Shown: in pieces, positions 15,899 through 24,913 of the stretch | Layout: each line of letters starts with the position of its first letter | Numbering within the stretch: the stretch's first letter is position 1 | Assembly (NCBI RefSeq): GCF_002019765.1 | Contig: NZ_KV917380.1 | Span: 2,992,167 to 3,056,166, forward strand | Source of the DNA: Shouchella oshimensis | GTDB lineage: Bacteria; Bacillota; Bacilli; Bacillales; Bacillaceae_D | DNA: 64,000 nt | Reading direction: 5' to 3' | The notes under the pieces: model-generated | Database searches by the model: none | Seen by the model: only the letters and a program-made list of their open reading frames with translations | Told to the model about the DNA's origin: nothing | Position numbers and translations under genes: made by a program

Positions 15899-17296
15899 TT
15901 ATACCTTTCCTTTTTTATAAAAGTTTGTAAAGTAATCGTTTGTTTCCGATACAACGATTTTCCAAAGTAATAATAAGGCAATTAAGTTTGGAATCATCAT
16001 AAGCGCGTTCGCCATATCCGCAAATGCCCATACAGCTTCAAGACTTACTAATGCACCAATTCCACAGGCTGTTACATAGATAAGACGATACACGGTAATA
16101 CCTTTTGTGCCAACAAGGTATTCAAAACATTTTTCACCGTATATATACCAACCAACAATTGTTGTAAAGCCAAAGAAAATGACCGAAAGTGCTACGATAT
16201 ACTCACCAAATGTTCCAAGTACGGATCCAAACGCCGCACCTGTTAATGCGCCACCTTCCAGAGATGGATCATGAAGAACGCCAGATAGAAGTCCACCTGA
16301 AGAATCCCAAAAGCCTGTCATAAGTAGTACAAGTCCTGTAACTGTGCAGACAATGATTGTTACAATAAACGTGCCTGTCATGGCAACAAGCGCTTGTTTT
16401 ACAGGATGATCCGCACGGGCATTCCCGGCAATTAGCGCTGCTGTTCCAAGTCCGGCTTCGTTAGAAAAGATTCCTCTTGCAAATCCATTTCGAATGGCTT
16501 CAGCAACGATAATACCTGCAAAACCACCTGTTGCAGCTACTGGATTAAAGGCGTGGTAGAAAATCAGCTCAAAAGCTGGGATAATCATGTCATAGTTTAG
16601 AAAAATAATAAGTAAAGCGCCACCCATATAAAGAACGGCCATGGTAGGAACAAAAATTGTAGATAATAAACTAATCCGCTGAATGCCGCCAAAAATGATC
16701 AGGCCAACGAGTATAACTAAACTAACAGCCGTTAATAGATTCGGAACGGAGAAGCTATTGTTCGCTACATCGGCAACGGTATTTGATTGAACACTGTTTC
16801 CGATTCCTAACGCAGCGATAGCACCGAACAGCGCAAAACCAATCGCTAAAAATTTAAATTTACTCCCTAATCCTTTTTCAATATAATACATAGGGCCACT
16901 TGAATATTCACCGCGATCATTTTTCACGCGGTATTTTACAGCAAGCAATGCTTCAGCATATTTAGTTGCCATTCCAAGTAAACCAACAACCCACATCCAA
17001 AAAATAGCTCCCGGACCACCAAAGCTAATTGCTGTTGCTACACCAGCTATGTTACCGATTCCAATAGTTGCTGAAAGAGATGTCATTAACGTTCGAAAGT
17101 GGCTAATATCCCCTTCTGCTGAGGAATCTTTCTCGTCTTCCTTTCCGAATGCTAGTTTAAATGCATGAAGTAAACGGCGAAATTGGAGCCCTTTTAATGC
17201 AACAGTTAAAAAAAGACCTGTACCGAATAACAAAATTAATCCTGGTGGGCCCCATAAAAAGTTGTTAATGTTTTCTATGATGTCTAAAATACTCAT
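15899..17296 (-). CDS. Sodium:alanine symporter (AgcS family)
   Basis: 465 residues, ATG 17296 after AGGAG. It imports alanine (or glycine) with Na+ or H+. The AgcS/AlsT pattern is clear: FLWGPPGLILLFGTGLF at the N-terminus, IGIGNIAGVATA and GPGAIFWMW in the conserved loop, NEAGLGTAALIAG, and about ten membrane segments. It is divergent from the PucR-type regulator and next to ald and alr, so it supplies alanine for the catabolic genes. Confidence 0.93.
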   Translation of the reverse strand: MSILDIIENINNFLWGPPGLILLFGTGLFLTVALKGLQFRRLLHAFKLAFGKEDEKDSSAEGDISHFRTLMTSLSATIGIGNIAGVATAISFGGPGAIFWMWVVGLLGMATKYAEALLAVKYRVKNDRGEYSSGPMYYIEKGLGSKFKFLAIGFALFGAIAALGIGNSVQSNTVADVANNSFSVPNLLTAVSLVILVGLIIFGGIQRISLLSTIFVPTMAVLYMGGALLIIFLNYDMIIPAFELIFYHAFNPVAATGGFAGIIVAEAIRNGFARGIFSNEAGLGTAALIAGNARADHPVKQALVAMTGTFIVTIIVCTVTGLVLLMTGFWDSSGGLLSGVLHDPSLEGGALTGAAFGSVLGTFGEYIVALSVIFFGFTTIVGWYIYGEKCFEYLVGTKGITVYRLIYVTACGIGALVSLEAVWAFADMANALMMIPNLIALLLLWKIVVSETNDYFTNFYKKGKV

Positions 17297-17378
17297 CTTG
17301 TCACTCCTGAACCAAAAGCTATTGTATGATAGTATTACTAATTGTTAGTTATTCTACCATGCTAGATTATACTTGTAT

Positions 17379-17410
17379 TTGTGAAACTTCACAATCTGAA
17401 AACGTTTCCT
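17379..17410 (+). promoter_or_regulatory. Inverted repeat and CRE in the agcS-regulator spacer
   Basis: TTGTGAA-AC-TTCACAA (17379-17394) is a perfect 7-bp dyad, a candidate operator for the adjacent PucR-type regulator. Three bases on, TGAAAACGTTTCCT (17397-17410) matches the CRE consensus for CcpA. Together they suggest that alanine use answers both to the pathway regulator and to carbon status. Confidence 0.5.
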
Positions 17411-17457
17411 TCGTTTTTTCACACAATCTACCATTTCCTAATGAAGGAGGACCAGCT

Positions 17458-18693
17458 ATGTTCGATGATTTACAGCAACAATTTAATCGCTCATTCGATT
17501 CTTTAGAGGACTTCGCTGACTTAATTAGTGACTACTTGCAATGTCCCGTTACGATAGAAGATGCCAACCATTACTTACTAGCTTATAGTTCACATGATGA
17601 TGAAACCGATCAAGCGAGGGTATCTACCATTATTGGACGTAGAGTACCCGAACGAGTCATTAATCGCTTTTGGAAAGATGGTGTTATTCCTAAGCTTAAT
17701 TACAGCGACGAACCACTTATTATTCCTACAATTGATGAAATTGGACTTGGTAACCGCGTCGCCATCTCCATTCGAAAAAATGAAGAAGTACTTGGTTATA
17801 TTTGGGTTGTAGACGTACGAGGCATTCTTAACAAGGAAAGCTTAGCTCTATTAAAAATGGCTGCGCGAAAAGCCCGAAACCAGCTCTTACAATTCAATTT
17901 ACAAAGGAAGAAGAAAGAGCGCAATGAACAAGAGTTACTCTGGCAAATGATTACTGGAGAAATTGCCAACTACACAAGAATGAAAGAGCAATTACTTCGA
18001 ATAGGGCACCAACAAGATCAGTCTATTGCCATTCTGATCTTTTCAATAAAAGATCTGTCAAAGGACCTTATGAAGCAACTGACGTATCTGACAAACACCA
18101 CCCAGAAAATGAAAATCTTAATTCATACATTTGATGAAGATCAGTTAATACTGTTAGTAGCACCTAAGGATAAACGGACTTTTGTAGAAGAAACGGAACA
18201 ATTCCTTCATTCTTTTCTTAAACAAGTAAACGATCGATTTGATCAAGACTTTCAGGCAATCGGCTGCGGTTACCCTAAAGAAGATCTGCGTACCATTAAT
18301 GAAAGTTACAATGAAGCCACCGCTGTTCTGCGATTAAAACAGTTATTTCCTAGGGAATTAAAAAGCGCCTATTTCTATCATGAGTTAGGTGCATTCCGCT
18401 ATATTGATTTGTTAAAACGCACGCCGGAACTTCAGAAGTTAGCGACAAACCCAGCATTAGAGAAACTAGCCACGTATGATCGTGAAAACCAAACCAATTT
18501 AATGGAGACACTAGAGACCGTTCTTGATTATGAAGATCAATTAACTAAAGCTGCTAAAAAACTTCACTGTCACGTAAACACGTTAAATTATCGTTTAAAG
18601 CGAATTAAAGACATTACGATGATTGATATTAAAAATCCAGTCCAAAAAATTGGTCTTTATTTTGATATAAAGTTAGTTAGAAAAAAACACTAG
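17458..18693 (+). CDS. PucR-family transcriptional regulator, AdeR-like activator of ald
   Basis: 411 residues from ATG 17458, 7 bases after AAGGAGG; the frame is open further upstream to 17326 but lacks start signals there. The C-terminal helix-turn-helix of the PucR/CdaR type (LTKAAKKLHCHVNTLNYRLKRI) lies around 365-390, and the middle holds the GGDEF-like CdaR region. The first ~150 residues probably sense the effector. It stands between an alanine importer and ald, as B. subtilis AdeR relates to ald, so it is likely an alanine-responsive activator. Confidence 0.82.
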   Translation: MFDDLQQQFNRSFDSLEDFADLISDYLQCPVTIEDANHYLLAYSSHDDETDQARVSTIIGRRVPERVINRFWKDGVIPKLNYSDEPLIIPTIDEIGLGNRVAISIRKNEEVLGYIWVVDVRGILNKESLALLKMAARKARNQLLQFNLQRKKKERNEQELLWQMITGEIANYTRMKEQLLRIGHQQDQSIAILIFSIKDLSKDLMKQLTYLTNTTQKMKILIHTFDEDQLILLVAPKDKRTFVEETEQFLHSFLKQVNDRFDQDFQAIGCGYPKEDLRTINESYNEATAVLRLKQLFPRELKSAYFYHELGAFRYIDLLKRTPELQKLATNPALEKLATYDRENQTNLMETLETVLDYEDQLTKAAKKLHCHVNTLNYRLKRIKDITMIDIKNPVQKIGLYFDIKLVRKKH

Positions 18694-18817
18694 AGCCTTT
18701 TTGTTGATTTAAACAAATAACCGCTTCCAATTTGTTTTTTTGTAACAATGCGTTCCTTCATTTGTGGATTTATACTAAACGTACACATTCACACTACCTT
18801 GTTTGGAGGAATTATAG

Positions 18818-19951
18818 ATGATTATTGGTATCCCTAGAGAAATTAAAAATAATGAAAACCGTGTGGCGATGACTCCTGCCGGTGTTGTTGCCTTAACTAA
18901 AGCCGGTCACCAACTAATTGTTGAACATAACGCGGGTGTCGGATCTAGCTTTGAAGATACCGATTATGTTGCTGCTGGCGCGACAATACTTACAGAAGCA
19001 AAAGAGGTATGGGCTCAGTCGGACATGATTATGAAAGTAAAAGAACCTCTTTCAAGTGAATACGGCTACTTTCGTGAAGGATTAATTCTATTCACGTATC
19101 TACACCTTGCAGCTGAAGCTGAGCTTGCTCAAGCACTAGTTGACAGTGGCGTGATTGCCATTGCGTATGAGACTGTTGAAGTAAACCGCACGCTTCCACT
19201 TCTTACACCTATGAGTGAAGTAGCTGGGCGTATGGCTTCTCAAATCGGTGCCCAATTCTTAGAGAAATTAAAAGGTGGAAAAGGAATTCTCCTTTCCGGT
19301 GTACCAGGTGTAAAACGTGGAAAAGTTACCGTTATTGGCGGTGGTGTTGTTGGAACAAATGCTGCGAAAATTGCAGTTGGTTTAGGTGCTGACGTTACAC
19401 TCATTGACTTAAGTGCAGACCGTCTTCGTCAAATTGATGACCAATTTGGAAACGACATTCAAACGTTAATGTCTAACCCACTGAACATTGCTGAAGCAGT
19501 CAAAGATTCTGACCTTGTAATTGGTGCCGTTCTTATTCCGGGCGCAAAAGCACCTAAGCTTGTGACAGAGGAAATGATCAAATCAATGAGTCCTGGATCC
19601 GTTGTAGTTGACGTTGCTATTGACCAAGGTGGTATTATTGAAACTGTAGATAAAATTACAACTCATGATAACCCAACATACACGAAGCATGGTGTAGTTC
19701 ATTACGCTGTAGCGAACATGCCAGGTGCTGTGCCTCGTACATCAACACTTGGACTTACCAACGTAACCATTCCTTACGCGATGCAAATTGCGAATAAAGG
19801 GGTTCAACAAGCATTAGCAGATAACCCTGCTTTAGCTCTTGGACTAAACGTTGCAAATGGTAACGTTACGTATAGTGCTGTTGCACGTGACCTTGGATAT
19901 GAGCTTGTTTCCGTTGCAGATGCATTAGCAAAAACTCCGGCAAAAGCATAA
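18818..19951 (+). CDS. ald: Alanine dehydrogenase
   Basis: 377 residues, ATG 18818 after TTGGAGG. It oxidatively deaminates L-alanine to pyruvate and ammonia with NAD+, feeding carbon metabolism and sporulation. Sequence is close to the B. subtilis enzyme: [22 protein letters not shown] start, catalytic Lys in MKVKEPL, His in FTYLHLA, the NAD fold [11 protein letters not shown], and Asp in DVAIDQGG. Upstream a TATACT box without a good -35 fits activator dependence. alr follows after a terminator. Confidence 0.97.
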   Translation: MIIGIPREIKNNENRVAMTPAGVVALTKAGHQLIVEHNAGVGSSFEDTDYVAAGATILTEAKEVWAQSDMIMKVKEPLSSEYGYFREGLILFTYLHLAAEAELAQALVDSGVIAIAYETVEVNRTLPLLTPMSEVAGRMASQIGAQFLEKLKGGKGILLSGVPGVKRGKVTVIGGGVVGTNAAKIAVGLGADVTLIDLSADRLRQIDDQFGNDIQTLMSNPLNIAEAVKDSDLVIGAVLIPGAKAPKLVTEEMIKSMSPGSVVVDVAIDQGGIIETVDKITTHDNPTYTKHGVVHYAVANMPGAVPRTSTLGLTNVTIPYAMQIANKGVQQALADNPALALGLNVANGNVTYSAVARDLGYELVSVADALAKTPAKA

Positions 19952-19971
19952 TATCCTTCCACCGCACAGAT

Positions 19972-20003
19972 AAGCCCTTCATCGTATGATGAGGGGCTTT
20001 CTT
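19972..20003 (+). terminator. Terminator between ald and alr
   Basis: AAGCCCTTCATC pairs with GATGAGGGGCTT (with wobble) around a short loop and is followed by a weak T-rich tail. Read-through into alr, 24 bases on, seems possible. Confidence 0.6.
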
Positions 20004-20026
20004 GTATAGGAAAAAGGAGTAAAGAA

Positions 20027-21139
20027 ATGACACAAACTAGTTATCGTCAAACGTATGCTACGATCGAGCTCAGTGCCATTGCTCATAATACCCGTACGTT
20101 TAAAAAGCTACTAGCAGAGAATTGTCAACTAATGGCGGTTGTAAAAGGAAATGGCTACGGCCATGGTGCTATTCCTGTTGCCAAAGAAGCACTTGAACAT
20201 GGTGCAACTTATTTAGGTGTTGCCATAATAGATGAAGCCGTTGAACTTCGAGAAGCAGGAATTAGAGAACCGATTCTCGTGCTTGGCTATACACCACCCG
20301 AAGCCTTCTCCACCGCTATTAATAAAGATATTACGATTACGTTGTTTGATAAACAACATGTCCAGTCATTAGGACATGCCGCTACTACATTACAAAAACA
20401 AGCAAACGTTCACTTAAAAGTTGACACAGGTATGGGGCGAATTGGTATGCAATCCCCAGATCAATTAGTAGAAACGGCCAAAGAAGTTCACGCACATCCT
20501 TCTCTTCACCTTGAAGGCATCTTTACTCATTTTGCGGAAGCCGATTGTCTTGAATCTGATTACACAGATGAACAGTATTCTAGGTTTTGTAAATACCTTG
20601 AAGCTGTAGAAGCTGAAGGCATGACGATTCCGATTAAGCATTGCTGCAATAGCGCTGGAACCCTCTATCATCGAGAGAAGCATATGAACATGGTGCGTGT
20701 TGGTATTAGTTTGTATGGATTACGACCTGATACTGCGCTAACGTTTCCTGTACCACTGCAACAAGCTATGCATGTATACGCCATGGTAGCCGCTGTTCGA
20801 TTAGTCCGTAAAGGCGAAACAATTAGCTATGGTCGAACACATGTATTAGCGTCTAATCGAAAAATTGCAACGCTTGCTATTGGCTATGCAGACGGACTTT
20901 CTCGTGCTCTATCCAACAAAGGACATGCCTTGTTTTCTGGGCAACAGGCACCTATTCTTGGCCGTGTCTGTATGGATCAAACGATGATTGATGTAACAGA
21001 CATAAATGGAGTCCAACCTGGGGACGTGGTTGAATTTCCCATTGATCATATGGCCGACAGTACCGATACAATAAACTACGAGATTGTTTGCGCCCTGACA
21101 AAGCGTGTCCCACGTTATTACAAGAAAACCGCCCATTAA
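20027..21139 (+). CDS. alr: Alanine racemase
   Basis: 370 residues. This PLP enzyme interconverts L- and D-alanine. PLP Lys is in AVVKGNGYGHG (about residue 41), the partner Tyr is in the ISYGRTH segment with CMDQTMIDV nearby, and MVRVGISLYGL is also conserved. Placement after ald and the alanine transporter suggests a catabolic or supply role (like YncD/DadX) rather than, or besides, wall synthesis. Confidence 0.93.
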   Translation: MTQTSYRQTYATIELSAIAHNTRTFKKLLAENCQLMAVVKGNGYGHGAIPVAKEALEHGATYLGVAIIDEAVELREAGIREPILVLGYTPPEAFSTAINKDITITLFDKQHVQSLGHAATTLQKQANVHLKVDTGMGRIGMQSPDQLVETAKEVHAHPSLHLEGIFTHFAEADCLESDYTDEQYSRFCKYLEAVEAEGMTIPIKHCCNSAGTLYHREKHMNMVRVGISLYGLRPDTALTFPVPLQQAMHVYAMVAAVRLVRKGETISYGRTHVLASNRKIATLAIGYADGLSRALSNKGHALFSGQQAPILGRVCMDQTMIDVTDINGVQPGDVVEFPIDHMADSTDTINYEIVCALTKRVPRYYKKTAH

Positions 21140-21154
21140 ACGAGGCGGTTTTTT
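21125..21154. terminator. Bidirectional terminator between alr and the convergent membrane gene
   Basis: AAAACCGCC (21125-21133) pairs with GGCGGTTTT (21144-21152). The stem overlaps the 3' ends of both convergent genes. Confidence 0.85.
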
Positions 21155-21675
21155 GTAGATTTAGATTTTTGACATAGAATCAGCACAAAAAACTTACCTT
21201 TTACACCAAACCCTTTTTCTTTTTCAACGTGCCATGAATCAATGGCACGTCCTTTTAAGATCTTACTAATGTTTATGATAGGCACAATAATACAAATAAA
21301 AATGAAAAACACCACTACCGCACTCGCCTCATCCAATCGCAATGATTGTAGATTTGTCAGGTAGAGAATGCAGATAGCTGAGAGCATATAGAACACGCCA
21401 TCTACTCGCTGCTTCCTTAGCCATTCGTCTGTTCCGTACTGTTCAATCTCATGCTCGACCAATAACTGTTGCCACCGTAATGGGAGCAAACTCTTTTGAA
21501 CGGCAACCATTTTCCATACCGCTAACACAAGCTGAATGACGATCGTCACACGAACGAGTGTAACAATAGTTACTAGTCCTTGAACATGAGAAACAAATAG
21601 GAGGACGAACAGGAAAAGATAGACGTTTAGCCATAATACTTCTTGTCTTCTTGCTTTTTGAATTTGGTCATTCAT
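21136..21675 (-). CDS. Membrane protein of a local three-member paralogous family (copy A)
   Basis: 179 residues, ATG 21675. Two N-terminal hydrophobic segments, a soluble stretch with WQQLLVEHEIEQYGTDEWLRKQR (cut here to its key residues Trp, His-Glu and Tyr-Gly-x-Asp/Ser-Trp), and two further membrane segments. The same plan with Trp, His-Glu-Ile and Tyr-Gly-His-Ser-Asp-Trp occurs in the next gene, and a more diverged version in the third. Function unknown. Confidence 0.6.
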   Translation of the reverse strand: MNDQIQKARRQEVLWLNVYLFLFVLLFVSHVQGLVTIVTLVRVTIVIQLVLAVWKMVAVQKSLLPLRWQQLLVEHEIEQYGTDEWLRKQRVDGVFYMLSAICILYLTNLQSLRLDEASAVVVFFIFICIIVPIINISKILKGRAIDSWHVEKEKGFGVKGKFFVLILCQKSKSTKNRLV

Positions 21676-21701
21676 TGTTAATCATTTCCTTTGTTATAAC
21701 A

Positions 21702-22271
21702 TTAAGAAAAGAACAAATAGATGATTACGCCAAATAATCCCCAAGCCAACAACATTGATATACTCAACCACAACGTTTTTCCTTTAAGTCTAAAGCCTTT
21801 AACCTTATAACCAAAGAAAGCATCTATATAGCTTTTGCGAACGATATGTCCAATGTTTATGGATAAAACAAAAAGGATTAGATAGGGGACAAGTACTTCA
21901 ACTCGTATAGGATATCTATAGAAGGACTGATTGCTAGGATTAAGCATATAAAGACCAATGAAATAGCTACTAATCACTACTAGAACGAGGAGTAAAGCAT
22001 GTTTCCTCCTTTTTCGATTCTTCCAATCTGAATGACCGTAATAATTAATTTCATGAGCACGAAGCTTTTTCTGCCAGTTAAAAAGAGGTTTTGGCCATTC
22101 TGGTCTAAACGTTTTCATAACCAAAACTACGATTAGGCTGACGAAAAATAGAAGAATCACCATCTCAAAGATTCTAAAATAAAAACTGACGAAAAGAAAG
22201 ATCATTGTTAGTAAGATAATGGCATTTTCAAAGATCCACTCTAACCGTCGTTCTTTACGTATATCCAACAA
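21702..22271 (-). CDS. Membrane protein of the paralogous family (copy B)
   Basis: About 189 residues. The likely start is one of two tandem TTG codons at 22271/22268, 8 bases after AGGGAGG; the longer frame to 22292 starts before that site. Four hydrophobic segments, with a central LRAHEINYYGHSDWKNRKRRK region that is the best match to copy A. It lies 26 bases upstream of copy A, so both are probably in one operon. The upstream repeat element separates them from copy C. Confidence 0.6.
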   Translation of the reverse strand: MLDIRKERRLEWIFENAIILLTMIFLFVSFYFRIFEMVILLFFVSLIVVLVMKTFRPEWPKPLFNWQKKLRAHEINYYGHSDWKNRKRRKHALLLVLVVISSYFIGLYMLNPSNQSFYRYPIRVEVLVPYLILFVLSINIGHIVRKSYIDAFFGYKVKGFRLKGKTLWLSISMLLAWGLFGVIIYLFFS

Positions 22272-22348
22272 TCCGTTTCCCTCCCTTATCAACCCTTAAA
22301 GATACTATAACAAATTTTCCCTTCTTTAGAAAACCGTAGGCTAAAAAA

Positions 22349-22524
22349 GAGGCTGGGACATAACGAAAAGTAGTATTTGAAAAGACGAATAGTCTAAAAT
22401 ATGCTGAGTAGCACCGCTACAGGAGAATCCTTCTGCTAATTTTCATATAAAACAAACGACGAACGTTCCTATTTTCAGGAATGTTCGTCGTTTTGGTCTG
22501 TCTATCTACTTTTGTTCCAGCCTC
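22349..22524 (+). repeat. Inverted-repeat element, copy 1
   Basis: 176 bp bounded by GAGGCTGGGACA and its (one-mismatch) complement TGTTCCAGCCTC. It holds AAAAGTAG/CTACTTTT subterminal arms and an internal hairpin CGACGAACGTTCCT...AGGAATGTTCGTCG. It is nearly identical to 37586-37760 and matches 51987-52185 in the opposite orientation. There is no coding capacity. It begins 14 bases after the stop of the downstream-reading gene at 22538 and may double as a terminator. Confidence 0.85.
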
Positions 22525-22537
22525 GCAGTTGTAATCT

Positions 22538-23122
22538 TTAAACGATATAATCTGCTATCGTTAAAATAGCTGTGTAGCAAATTAAATAAATAGCAACGAC
22601 AAAAACTGGAACGAACAAAGCAAAAAGAAGTGGCTTTGTTTTACTTCCATGTCCCCGATGATGATTAATAAATGTCGTTTCTAAAAACAAGGAAACATTG
22701 CTCAAAACCGCAAAAATAATAAGGAAAAAGGGAAACGAAAAGACATAGCCCTTTGTTAGCTGAAAATCATTTATAAGGAATGGTCTACTGTAATAAAGCA
22801 AAGCACTTATACCGATTATAGACAGCAACAAGCCTTCAACCATGAGCCAATGATTCCAACGTGCCCCCAATAGGCGAATATGAAAATGATGAAGTTTTTG
22901 AAGAGATGGCAGAAAATGAAGTAGACGCTTCCGCTTAAACAATGTCAATAAACCATTTGCCAGCACTATCAGGCTAGCAAAACAATAAACACCTATAAAG
23001 ATAGATCCCTCTACTGGCACCAAACTGAGAACACCAAGAATGTACATCAAAAAGATTAATCCGTTTTGCCACAGCCCATTCTTTAATCGAAGATGACGTA
23101 TCTCTGCTTCTGACATTCCCAT
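22538..23122 (-). CDS. Membrane protein of the paralogous family (copy C)
   Basis: 194 residues, ATG 23122 after AAAGGGGAGAT. Four to five hydrophobic segments in the same arrangement as copies A and B; the central motif is diverged (LHHFHIRLLGARWNHWL). The element at 22349-22524 separates it from copy B. It lies 94 bases after the PTS IIB gene on the same strand, where a PTS IIC gene would be expected, but it has no IIC features. Confidence 0.55.
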   Translation of the reverse strand: MGMSEAEIRHLRLKNGLWQNGLIFLMYILGVLSLVPVEGSIFIGVYCFASLIVLANGLLTLFKRKRLLHFLPSLQKLHHFHIRLLGARWNHWLMVEGLLLSIIGISALLYYSRPFLINDFQLTKGYVFSFPFFLIIFAVLSNVSLFLETTFINHHRGHGSKTKPLLFALFVPVFVVAIYLICYTAILTIADYIV

Positions 23123-23216
23123 CTCCCCTTTCTTTTTCCTTCCTTTATTATATACGGGAAGAATGAAAACATATCAAGAATATACAAGACAAGTCTTATT
23201 GAGCATGTTAATCAAG

Positions 23217-23492
23217 TTACGTTAAATAGGAGAGTATTTCGTCTGAGACCCTACTAACTCCGGCACCAGATAGAAAAGGCAATCCATGAAGGGTCGGCAC
23301 TCCATATGAACGATAAACATTCGTTGTGGTAATAATTAGATCGACTTGATCCCGTTTTTCTTCAATTTCAGTGAGACGACATTCTACAATCGTAGCTGTA
23401 ATTTTGTGGTCTTTAAGCAATCTATCCACTTTGCTAGCGACAACCATGGAAGTAGCTAAAGCACCGGAACATGCAACAATAATCGTTTTCAC
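23217..23492 (-). CDS. PTS IIB component, galactitol/lactose type
   Basis: 91 residues. The phospho-accepting Cys is in the N-terminal VACSGALATS loop (Cys8), and the chain has the alternating strand-helix pattern of small IIB proteins (GatB-like). It receives phosphate from IIA and passes it to the sugar in the IIC channel. It follows IIA by 12 bases. No IIC gene is present on either side, so the pair either works with a IIC encoded elsewhere or is a remnant or regulatory pair. Confidence 0.82.
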   Translation of the reverse strand: MKTIIVACSGALATSMVVASKVDRLLKDHKITATIVECRLTEIEEKRDQVDLIITTTNVYRSYGVPTLHGLPFLSGAGVSRVSDEILSYLT

Positions 23493-23504
23493 ATCTATTC
23501 CTCC

Positions 23505-23972
23505 TTATAGGTTTTGTACATGCTTATTTAAATAACGACTTGCTTCATAGGGTGATGAAAATGAACGAATGGTAGATAAAAAATGATGATCTTGTATTTT
23601 TTCCAAAAGCGTAAGAACCGTTTTACGAGCTGCGTGATCATTTTTAATGCCTAATAAAAAAATAATCGACACAGGAATAAAGACATTTGTCGTTCCCATT
23701 TGTTCATAATAAATCGGTCTTCTCAAAGTAACCAAACTTATCTTGCTTTTCACTATAAATGCCTCATTACTGTGTGGAATGGCAACTCCTGTTGGTTGAA
23801 ACGGAATACCTGTCGGATGGTCTTTTTCTCGTTCAAGCAAAGCTTGCGTATAGCCGGAAGTAGCACATCTTGAAGCTTCCATCAGTGTACCGAGAGCTGT
23901 AAGTAATTCTTTTTTTGTGTGTATGGATTGGTTCAAATAGACGAAAGACGCATCAAATAAGAGATGGTCCAT
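23505..23972 (-). CDS. PTS IIA component, fructose/galactitol type
   Basis: 155 residues. The active-site His is in GVAIPHSNEAF (about residue 71), in the usual IIA(Fru/Mtl/Gat) context. The start ATG lies 3 bases after the stop of the DeoR gene, so translation is likely coupled. It should accept phosphate from HPr. Substrate is unknown; the adjacent GatB-like IIB suggests a galactitol-type system. Confidence 0.82.
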   Translation of the reverse strand: MDHLLFDASFVYLNQSIHTKKELLTALGTLMEASRCATSGYTQALLEREKDHPTGIPFQPTGVAIPHSNEAFIVKSKISLVTLRRPIYYEQMGTTNVFIPVSIIFLLGIKNDHAARKTVLTLLEKIQDHHFLSTIRSFSSPYEASRYLNKHVQNL

Positions 23973-23975
23973 TTA

Positions 23976-24749
23976 TTACTCTGAACTCTTGGCGATTACA
24001 ACGTCTTTTGTCTTTTTTTCAATCTCTTTAAGCATGCTGTTATTTGCTTTTTCATCTGTTATGAGACGCTCGATTTCTTCTATTTTCGCAACACGATTCA
24101 TATGGACCGTGCCAAACTTTGAGTAATCAATCATCATCACATGCTTGTGTGTATGTTGTAGCATCAATTTAGACACTTCTGCTTCACCTAAATGCACACT
24201 TGTATACCCATGTGTTGGATGCAATGCACCGGCACTAAAGAAGCCAATATCAACAAATAAATCATGCATCGTTCGCGTTGCGATTGGTCCAACAGTTGAC
24301 CGTTCATTTCGACGTACATTTCCACCAATTAAGATCAGTTCAAAATTCGAGCCGTCGACGACTTCATTTGCGATCGCTAACGAATTCGTGACAATGGTTA
24401 GATTCTTCGCATGAAGCATTAATTCTTGAGTGAGATAAAGGGCCGTTGTACCGTAGTCAATATAAACGGTGTCTCCTTCTCCAACAAATGCTGCTGCTTC
24501 TTTAGCAATCCCGCGTTTTTCCTTTTCATTCACAGATTTTCGATTTGTGTAAGCTGTTTGGATATTCGATTTATTCAACACAGCACCGCCGTGAACTTTT
24601 CGAATGAATCCTTTTTCTTCTAATTCATATAAATCTTTGCGGACTGTTTCACGGGTCACTTGCAGACGTTCAATCAGATCGGAAATTTTAACAGATTGAA
24701 ATTCATATAAGTCTTGCATAATTTGTTTTTGTCTTTCCTCTGCAAGCAT
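23976..24749 (-). CDS. DeoR-family transcriptional repressor
   Basis: 257 residues, ATG 24749. An N-terminal helix-turn-helix (VKISDLIERLQVTRETVRKDLYELE) is followed by GGAVL and a phosphosugar-isomerase-like effector domain with DYGTTALYL and VTNSLAIANE. It presumably controls its own operon with the IIA-IIB genes in response to a sugar phosphate. AT-rich DNA with many TTATT/AATAA tracts lies upstream (24750-24840), a plausible operator area. Confidence 0.9.
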   Translation of the reverse strand: MLAEERQKQIMQDLYEFQSVKISDLIERLQVTRETVRKDLYELEEKGFIRKVHGGAVLNKSNIQTAYTNRKSVNEKEKRGIAKEAAAFVGEGDTVYIDYGTTALYLTQELMLHAKNLTIVTNSLAIANEVVDGSNFELILIGGNVRRNERSTVGPIATRTMHDLFVDIGFFSAGALHPTHGYTSVHLGEAEVSKLMLQHTHKHVMMIDYSKFGTVHMNRVAKIEEIERLITDEKANNSMLKEIEKKTKDVVIAKSSE

Positions 24750-24863
24750 GAAATCACACTCCTTTTTCTATACTATACTTAATAATGACAATAAAAGCAA
24801 ACTATATTTTTTTATTATTATTGCAAAATGAAACCTATACGAAAAAAAGCAATAAATTGCAAA

Positions 24864-24896
24864 TAAAAAAAGAGATGTCTTTTATTTGACATCTCT
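24864..24896 (-). terminator. Terminator of dgkB
   Basis: AGAGATGTC and GACATCTCT (24871-24879, 24888-24896) pair; the minus-strand transcript then enters a T-run. Confidence 0.85.
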
Positions 24897-24913
24897 ACTT
24901 TTATACTTTATTG

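Noticed and set aside
15271-15930. 219-codon forward frame
   Set aside because: It is antisense to rlmCD and the end of agcS, has no start signals, and is rich in His, Phe and Leu, typical of a shadow frame.
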